Shown one piece after another: positions 1 to 5,244 of a DNA stretch of 11,255 nucleotides. The notes beneath the pieces are model-generated. The model saw nothing but the letters and a program-made list of their open reading frames with translations, did not search any database and was not told where the DNA came from. The DNA is from Triparma columacea (lineage: Eukaryota > Sar > Bolidophyceae > Parmales > Triparmaceae): NCBI GenBank assembly GCA_030267965.1, contig BRYA01000526.1:48257-59511 (forward strand). The letters run 5' to 3'. Each line of letters begins with the position of its first letter. Within the stretch, counting starts at the first letter, position 1. Made by a program: the position numbers and the translations under genes.

Positions 1-205
1 GGGGGGGGGGAGGGGGGAAGGAGGGGAAGAAAGGGACGAAGGGGGGAGGGGGAATTACGGGGAGGATGAAGAAAGCACAGGGAGCATACGGGGGAGGAGG
101 GGAGAAGTTAAGACAACCCAAATGGAGGGCGAGAAGTTGAAGCAGGGGGGCTTGAAAAAATGGTTTGTCCGAACAAAGTGGGGCTGCATATTAAGTTTGG
201 TTCTC
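1..205. other. purine-rich flank, no gene seen
   Basis: The first ~60 bases are almost pure G and A with several long G runs; the rest, to the stop codon of the minus-strand transporter gene, is ordinary mixed sequence that would hold its 3' UTR. Short open frames here overlap the transporter in other frames and show no domain. The G runs could belong to an intron or spacer of a neighbouring gene outside the window. Confidence 0.5.
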
Positions 206-1554
206 TCATTCTTCATCTCCCCCAGCTCCTTCACCCTCTTCCATTCCTCCTTCCCTCCACCTCCACAAGCTCGCCAGCATGGACCCAAGGCACGAGTGAA
301 CAGTAGCGCTGACAGCCCCCGGTATCGCAGCCTCCGGGATTCCCAGCCCGTTCGCCAGCACCACCGCCAAAGCCGAGTTCTGCATCCCCGTCTCTATCGA
401 GACCGTCTTGCACGTTTTCCGGGGGTAACCAAAGGAACGAGGGGCGAGGTAACCGAGGGCGAATCCAAAGGCGTGGAGGGAGAGGACGGCCTTAAGGAGT
501 GTCATTCCGCAAAGGGATATAACCCCGGCGTTCTGAGCAACGACGGATCCGCATATCATGGCGACGAGCACGACCGAGGAGAAGGGAGTGAAGCGTGAAG
601 CCGACCTTGACATTTTCGGAAACCTCTCGTTGAGATACATACCGACTGCCACGGGTAATAGAACGACCTTGGAGGTGCCGAGGAAGAGGGCCAGGGAGTT
701 AACCTTTATTGCGGACCCGCATATCAGCTTGGTAAGAGCTGGGGTCAGAACTGTCGCAAGGACGGTGCTAGCAGCTGTCATCATGACACTTAAGGCTACG
801 TCAGCACCGGCGATTAGGGCGACGAGGTTGGAGGCGGTGCCACCGGGGGAACAACCGACAAGGGTTAGGCCGAGGAAGAGGTTGGGGGGGAGGGAGAAAA
901 TCTTGGAGGAGGCCAGGGCGGAGAGAGGCATGAAGAGGAATTGGCAAATTACACCAAAGGCCACAGTGCTCGGGTTTTGAGTGACTGGGGTAGGGGGTGG
1001 GTGGGTTAGGGGGGGGGGTAGGGGGGGGGGGTGAGCGGGTCGTAGGGGAGTGTGTGTAAAAAATTAGCGCGATGTGTTATTTCCCCACCTCTCTTGAAGT
1101 CTTCCCTGGTTAGTGTCATTCCCATCCCTACCATTATTCCACCAAGAGCTGCCGTGATTACCCCGTCATTCTTGCCGAACCATGCGAGCGAGGGGGGAGA
1201 CAAGTAACCTAAAACTGCAGAGAGGAGAACAAAGAAAGGGAAGAGTGAGGTAAGACGGGCCAATGTGGTATCCAAACAGTTGGGGAAGGCAGGAGGAGGT
1301 GTTGAGGGGTTAGAGTAGAGTGTTGTTGAAGTACTTGATTGTATGGAGTGAATGGGGGTAGTGTGTAGTGAGGAGTGTAGTAGTGGGGAGTGTAGTAGGG
1401 AGGAGTGTTGGGAGGGCAATGTCGGAGGGAAAGTGTTGTGTGTTTGGGGCTTTTTTAGGCTCAATTTTGATATTGACGATGATATCTGTAACGTACAGAC
1501 GTATTGAAGTGTCATTATTGTGAGGAGTAGATTTAATACTTTACTTATGGTCAT
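206..1554 (-). CDS. BASS-family (bile acid:sodium symporter-like) transporter, two exons
   Basis: The coding sequence joins exon 1 (1554 down to 1089) to exon 2 (984 down to 206) and gives 414 aa. The join is phase 1 and rebuilds a Val, so the protein reads TREDFKR-V-TQNPST, as in this family. Hallmarks are G-C-S-P-G-G-T-A-S-N (about residues 199-208) and S-I-E-T-G-M-Q-N-S (about 351-359), the two crossover-type motifs of the SBF/BASS fold, set among about nine hydrophobic segments. The family moves organic anions such as bile acids, pyruvate or 2-keto acids, usually with Na+; plant members sit in the plastid envelope. The N-terminus (MTISKVLNLLLTIMTLQ) resembles a signal peptide and is followed by a Ser/Thr/Pro-rich stretch of ~80 residues, which would fit plastid targeting, but the predicted cut precedes Leu rather than the classical Phe. 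The start is the first ATG; the frame opens only 9 bases further upstream with TTG. The acidic tail (EGEGAGGDEE) is ordinary for the family. Substrate cannot be told. Confidence 0.9.
985..1088 (-). other. intron of the BASS transporter
   Basis: A 104-base GT-AG intron on the minus strand. It begins GTGGGG after the FKR codons, carries two long C runs, a CTAAC branch-like motif (1005-1009, ~20 bases before the acceptor) and ends CCCCAG. Removing it restores the conserved FKRV...NPST family sequence, which is the main evidence. Confidence 0.88.
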
Positions 1555-1661
1555 ATTGGCCAATTGGTCAAAAACTGGAGATAGGAAAGAGGAGAGAGCT
1601 GAGCTTCAGATAAAAAATTGAACAATTAATTCACATTACGTTCACAACAACAACCAAGACT

Positions 1662-3551
1662 TCACAGAAACTCCAGAATTACTCTCCACAAAACTTTCGG
1701 GATCTTCTCACGTGCCGGGGTTACCCTTAGCGGTGGGGCTTCAACTCCGTCCGTTCGCTTCCGCTTCCTAGCCGATCTCCTGGGTGGATCCTCCACGTGA
1801 TCCCAGGTTCCCTTGAGGCACAGAAGAGCGTTGACGCGTTCCATCACAGCGATTTTGCGATGCCACCTATAATGGAGGAGGTCCAAGACAGTCGGCATAT
1901 TTTGATCGGCAGCGGCAGCGATTAGGGCAGTGCAGTTTGAGAAGCAGTCTTCACCGATGGAAACGGCAGGAGATAGAATGAGTTTCGTCAGGGCAGAACA
2001 ATATCTGAAGGCTTCATCGCCAATCGCCGTTACTCCGTCCGGGATGGTGATGGCCGTGAGGGAGGAGCATCCGTAGAAGGCATCATTGCCAATCGTCGTT
2101 ACTCCATCTGGGATGGTGATGGCCGTGAGGGAGGAGCATTGGAAGAAGGCGGAACGGCTAATCGTTGTCACTCCGTCCGGGATGGTGATGTCCGTGAGGG
2201 AGGAGCATTGGAAGAAGGCGCCCCCGCCAATTGTAGTCACTCCGTCCGGGATGATGATGGCCGTGAGGGAGGAGCATCCAAAGAAGGCGCGTTCGCCAAT
2301 CGTCGTCACTCCATCCGGGATGGTGATGGCCGTGAGGGAGGAGCAGTCTTCGAAGGCGCGTTCGCCAATCATTGTCACTCCGTCCGAGATGGTGATGTCC
2401 GTGAGGGAGGAGCATCCGTAGAAGGCGAAATCACCAATCTCTGTCACTCTTTCTGGGATGGTGATGGCCGTGAGGGAGGAGCAATCACAGAAGGCGCGTT
2501 TACCAATCATCGTCACTCCGTCTGGGATGGTGATGGCCGTGAGGGAGGAGCAGTCTTGGAAGCCGCCCTCGCCAATCATTGTCACTCCGTCCGGGATGGT
2601 GATGGCCGTGAGAGAGGAGCATTGATAGAAGGCGCCATCGCCAATCATCGTCACTGTGTCCGGGATTGTGATTGCCGTGAGGGAGGAGCATCCGTCGAAG
2701 GCGCCCTCGCCAATTATCGTCACTCCGTCTGGGATGGTGACGGCCGTGAGGGAGGAGCATTCGTAGAAGGTGAAGTCACCAATCTCTGTCATTCCGTCCG
2801 GGATGGTGATGGCCGTGAGGGAGGAGCAGTCTTCGAAGGCGCGTTCACCAATCATCGTCACTCCGTCTGGGATGGTGATGGCTGCGAGGGAGGAGCATCC
2901 GTCGAAGGCGTAATTGCCAATCGTCGTCACTCCATCCGGGATGGTGATGGCCGTGAGGGAGGAGCAGCCTTCGAAGGCGCGTTCGCCAATCATTGTCACT
3001 CCGTCCGAGATGGTGATGGCCGTGAGGGAGGAGCATCCTTCGAAGGCGTGCAAGTGAATCGGATGGATGGTAATGGCCGTGAGGGAGGAGCATCCAATGA
3101 AGGCGTTGTCGCAAATCTCCGTCACTCCGTCCGGGATTGTGATGGCCGTGAGGGAGGAGCATCTAAAGAAGGCGCCATCGCCAATCCTTGTAACTGTGTC
3201 CGGGATTGTGATGGCCGTGAGGGAGGAGCAATCTCTGAAGGCGTCTTCGCCAATTATCGTCACTCCAATTGGGATGGTGACGGCCGTGAGGGAGGAGCAT
3301 CCAGAGAAGACGAAGTCGCCAATCTCTGTCATTCCATCCGGGATGGTGATGGCCGTGAGGGAGGAGCATCTCCAGAAGGCATAGTTGCCAATCGATGTCA
3401 CTCCCTCCGGGATTGTGATGGCTGCGAGGGAGGAGCATTTCGCGAAGGCCTCATAGCCAATGGTCGTCACTCCCTTTGCAAAAGTCACCTCTGTGAGTTC
3501 ATGATCATCACTGAATGTCTCTATGCCAGAGTACACTGCTGAGTTGGGCAT
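1662..3551 (-). CDS. BspA-like leucine-rich-repeat (LRR_5 type) protein, long paralog
   Basis: A 629-aa single-exon frame. Residues 1-27 form a leader, residues 28-529 hold 22 tandem ~23-residue repeats, and a shorter terminal repeat (VSIGEDCFSNC) leads into a ~85-residue tail. Each repeat starts like VTxIGxxAFxxCSSL and ends TAITIPDG, the pattern of BspA-type LRRs. This family builds curved solenoids used in binding or recognition, and is expanded in Trichomonas, Entamoeba and several algae; the partner here is unknown. Two repeats (6 and 7) are fused with loss of four residues (reads TAITIHPIHLHAFEG). The tail has a KRKR nuclear-localisation-like cluster and ends IPKVLWRVILEFL, which resembles the first helix of an F-box. 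There is no signal peptide or membrane segment, so an intracellular place is inferred. The start ATG and the stop position are both shared with the downstream paralog, although the stop codons differ (TGA here, TAA there). An extra 5' exon cannot be excluded. Confidence 0.88.
   Translation of the reverse strand: MPNSAVYSGIETFSDDHELTEVTFAKGVTTIGYEAFAKCSSLAAITIPEGVTSIGNYAFWRCSSLTAITIPDGMTEIGDFVFSGCSSLTAVTIPIGVTIIGEDAFRDCSSLTAITIPDTVTRIGDGAFFRCSSLTAITIPDGVTEICDNAFIGCSSLTAITIHPIHLHAFEGCSSLTAITISDGVTMIGERAFEGCSSLTAITIPDGVTTIGNYAFDGCSSLAAITIPDGVTMIGERAFEDCSSLTAITIPDGMTEIGDFTFYECSSLTAVTIPDGVTIIGEGAFDGCSSLTAITIPDTVTMIGDGAFYQCSSLTAITIPDGVTMIGEGGFQDCSSLTAITIPDGVTMIGKRAFCDCSSLTAITIPERVTEIGDFAFYGCSSLTDITISDGVTMIGERAFEDCSSLTAITIPDGVTTIGERAFFGCSSLTAIIIPDGVTTIGGGAFFQCSSLTDITIPDGVTTISRSAFFQCSSLTAITIPDGVTTIGNDAFYGCSSLTAITIPDGVTAIGDEAFRYCSALTKLILSPAVSIGEDCFSNCTALIAAAADQNMPTVLDLLHYRWHRKIAVMERVNALLCLKGTWDHVEDPPRRSARKRKRTDGVEAPPLRVTPAREKIPKVLWRVILEFL
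1965..3470 (-). repeat. 69-bp tandem repeat array encoding BspA-like LRRs (22 units)
   Basis: The unit is 69 bp (23 codons). Most copies share near-identical runs such as GTGAGGGAGGAGCA (plus-strand reading), including at codon third positions, while codons 3, 6, 7, 10 and 11 of the unit differ from copy to copy. One junction between units 6 and 7 lacks 12 bp. Because the unit is a multiple of three with no stops in several frames, long shadow frames exist on the opposite strand. Confidence 0.93.
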
Positions 3552-3963
3552 TTTGGGAAGGACGACAGTAATAGTCCTGACAGCGCTCGAGCTAGAGTAT
3601 GCTGGGGTATGGCGTGAATGTATAGATGGAGAGGAGGAGATTGGAAGGTTGGTATTTGGGCGATGTAGTTTTGTTGGGGACCAAATTTAGCTCAAGCCTG
3701 TAATGTGTTTGGATTTGGAAATATTAGTATCGTTGTTGGTATTGGTAAGAGTTTGTTGATTGTAAAATGTGCGCTAAATCCTAAAATACAGTATAAAATA
3801 CAGTCTAAAGGAATTCAGGGATTTCAGAGGGAACCTCAGTCCGGGGAGGACATTGATTTGAGCCCAGAGTGAGCTTTTTAGTTACAGAGAGGTTTACACA
3901 GAAGGTGTTTTTGTGATTGGTCTCATATAAAACAAGCGAACGATTGATTTACCAACAAAGAGT
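3552..3963. other. intergenic region with duplicated 5' flank
   Basis: Bases 3552-3839 are the 5' flank of the long LRR gene and match the flank of the short paralog. The upstream frame stays open for ~50 codons without an ATG, and differences from the paralog flank mostly change the amino acid, so it is probably non-coding. Bases ~3840-3963 have no counterpart in the other copy and would hold the 3' UTR of the short paralog. The short repeat TAAAATACAGT occurs twice near 3782-3802. No gene is seen. Confidence 0.6.
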
Positions 3964-4887
3964 TTACAGAAATTCCAGAATTACTCTCCACAAGACTTTC
4001 GGGATCTTCTCACGTGCCTCAGTTGCCTTTAGCGGTGCTTCAACTTCTGTTCGTTTCCTCTTCAGACTACCCGATCCGCTGGGTTGATTCTCCACGTGAT
4101 CCCAGGTTCCCTTAAGGCACAGCAGAGCGTTGACGCGTTCACGTATGCGGTGCCACCTGTCATTGAGAAGGTCCTGGACAGTGGACATATTTTGATCAGC
4201 AGCGGCAGTGATTAGGGCGGTGCAGTCCGAGAAGCAGTCTTCACCGATGGAGACAGCAGGAGATAAACTGAGTTTCGTTAGGGCGGTGCATCCGTAGAAG
4301 GCGCGAGACCTAAGCGTGGTCACTGAGTCCGGGATTGTGATGGCCGTGAGGGAGGAGCACCCCCAGAAGGTGCCATAGTAAATCATTCTCACTCCGTCCG
4401 GGATGGCGATGGCCGTGAGGGAGGAGCATCCCCTGAAGGCCCAGTCGCCAATCGCAGTCACTGAGTCCGGGATTGTGATGGTTGCGAGGGAGGAGCATCC
4501 ATCGAAGGCTTGATTGCCAATCGACGTCACTCCGTCCGGGATGGTGATGGCTGCGAGGGAGGAGCATAGGTAGAAGGCGTAATCGCCAATCGTCGTCACT
4601 GAGTCCGGGATGGTAATGGCAGTGAGGGAGGAGCATCCGTAGAAGGCGCTTTCGCCAATTGTCGTCACTCCATCCGGGATGGTGATGGCCGTGAGGGAGG
4701 AGCATCCTTCGAAGGCGCGTTTGCCAATTGTTGTCACTCCGTCCGGGATTGTGATGGCCTTGAGGGAGGAGCATCTGTAGAAGGCGTGATCCCCAATCGT
4801 TGTCACTCCCTTTGCAAAAGTCACCTCTGTGAGTTCATGATCATCACTGAATGTCTCTATGCCAGAGTACACTGCTGAGTTGGGCAT
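3964..4887 (-). CDS. BspA-like leucine-rich-repeat protein, short paralog
   Basis: A 307-aa single-exon frame, the tandem paralog of the 629-aa protein next to it. The first 27 residues are identical between the two; eight 23-residue BspA-like repeats follow (residues 28-211), then the same short terminal repeat and a 96-residue tail. The tail keeps the CLKGTWDHVE block, a KRKR basic cluster and the terminal IPKVLWRVILEFL, but its linker (NQPSGSGSL) has diverged and is four residues shorter overall. The function is presumably protein or ligand binding through the solenoid, as in the family; no partner can be named. Several repeats end in PDS instead of PDG, a variant absent from the long paralog, so its repeats have partly evolved on their own. 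It lies head to head with the HemW-like gene, 357 bp apart. Confidence 0.87.
   Translation of the reverse strand: MPNSAVYSGIETFSDDHELTEVTFAKGVTTIGDHAFYRCSSLKAITIPDGVTTIGKRAFEGCSSLTAITIPDGVTTIGESAFYGCSSLTAITIPDSVTTIGDYAFYLCSSLAAITIPDGVTSIGNQAFDGCSSLATITIPDSVTAIGDWAFRGCSSLTAIAIPDGVRMIYYGTFWGCSSLTAITIPDSVTTLRSRAFYGCTALTKLSLSPAVSIGEDCFSDCTALITAAADQNMSTVQDLLNDRWHRIRERVNALLCLKGTWDHVENQPSGSGSLKRKRTEVEAPLKATEAREKIPKVLWRVILEFL
4255..4806 (-). repeat. 69-bp LRR repeat array (8 units)
   Basis: Eight in-frame copies of the same 69-bp unit as in the neighbouring paralog, without the 12-bp loss. The conserved part of the unit is again nearly fixed at DNA level; codons 3, 6, 7, 10 and 11 vary. Confidence 0.93.
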
Positions 4888-5244
4888 TTTGGGAAGGATG
4901 AAAGTAATAGTCCTGACAGCGCTCGAGCTAGAGTATGCTGGGGTATGGAGTGAATGCTTAGATGGAGAGGAGGAGATTGAAAGGTAGGTATTTGGGCGAT
5001 GTAGTAGTGGGGACTAAATTCGAGCTCTAAGTTGAGTGTGTTTGGATATGGTGTAAATATTAGTATCGTTGTTGGTATTGGTAAGAGTTTGTTGATTGTA
5101 AAAAGTCGCTAGAGTCTAAAATACAGTCAGTATAAAAGGAATCAGGGATTTCAGTGGATCCTCACTTTTTTATGATTTTTCTATAAAATCAATTGAATTG
5201 TATTGACGGTGTATATCCATTATATACCTAGACAGAGGTTTATA
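4888..5244. promoter_or_regulatory. shared divergent promoter region
   Basis: This 357-bp gap lies between two genes read outward (short LRR paralog on minus, HemW on plus), so it should hold both promoters. Bases 4888-5164 are copied in 3552-3839; bases 5165-5244 are unique and hold the TATA-like box for HemW. The role is inferred from gene orientation only. Confidence 0.55.
5182..5188 (+). promoter_or_regulatory. TATA-like box upstream of hemW
   Basis: TATAAAA lies 57 bases before the chosen ATG. With a usual 25-30 base spacing this predicts a start of transcription near 5212 and a 5' UTR of about 30 bases. This is a sequence match only. Confidence 0.45.

Larger units (their letters stand above)
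1662..3839 (-). repeat. tandem segmental duplication, copy 1
   Basis: This stretch and 3964-5164 align from the stop codon region through the coding sequence and on through ~270 bp of 5' flank. Similarity in the flank stops near 3839 in this copy and near 5164 in the other, at the shared GGGATTTCAG. The copies differ in length mainly because this one has 14 more LRR units. Edges were set by eye. Confidence 0.85.
3964..5164 (-). repeat. tandem segmental duplication, copy 2
   Basis: Second copy of the LRR gene plus its 5' flank. A 97-bp block around the start codon (4802-4898) is identical to 3466-3562. The copy ends about 80 bp before the HemW start codon, next to that gene's TATA-like box. 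Confidence 0.85.

Noticed and set aside
122..980. Plus-strand frames opposite the BASS gene
   Set aside because: They lie antisense to an exon with clear family motifs and show no recognisable domain.
2158..2415. Several His/Arg/Leu-rich frames (LLLPHGHHHPG-like) in the LRR arrays
   Set aside because: These are the same repeat read in another minus-strand frame, without starts, ends or domain outside the array.
1965..3470. CRISPR-like array of regularly spaced repeats
   Set aside because: The repeats are directly adjacent coding units without unique spacers, and the gene context is eukaryotic.
2139..3542. 467-codon open frame on the plus strand, antisense to the long LRR gene
   Set aside because: It is a by-product of a stop-free 69-bp repeat read backwards; the minus-strand frame has the LRR family pattern and a conserved start and end, this one has none.
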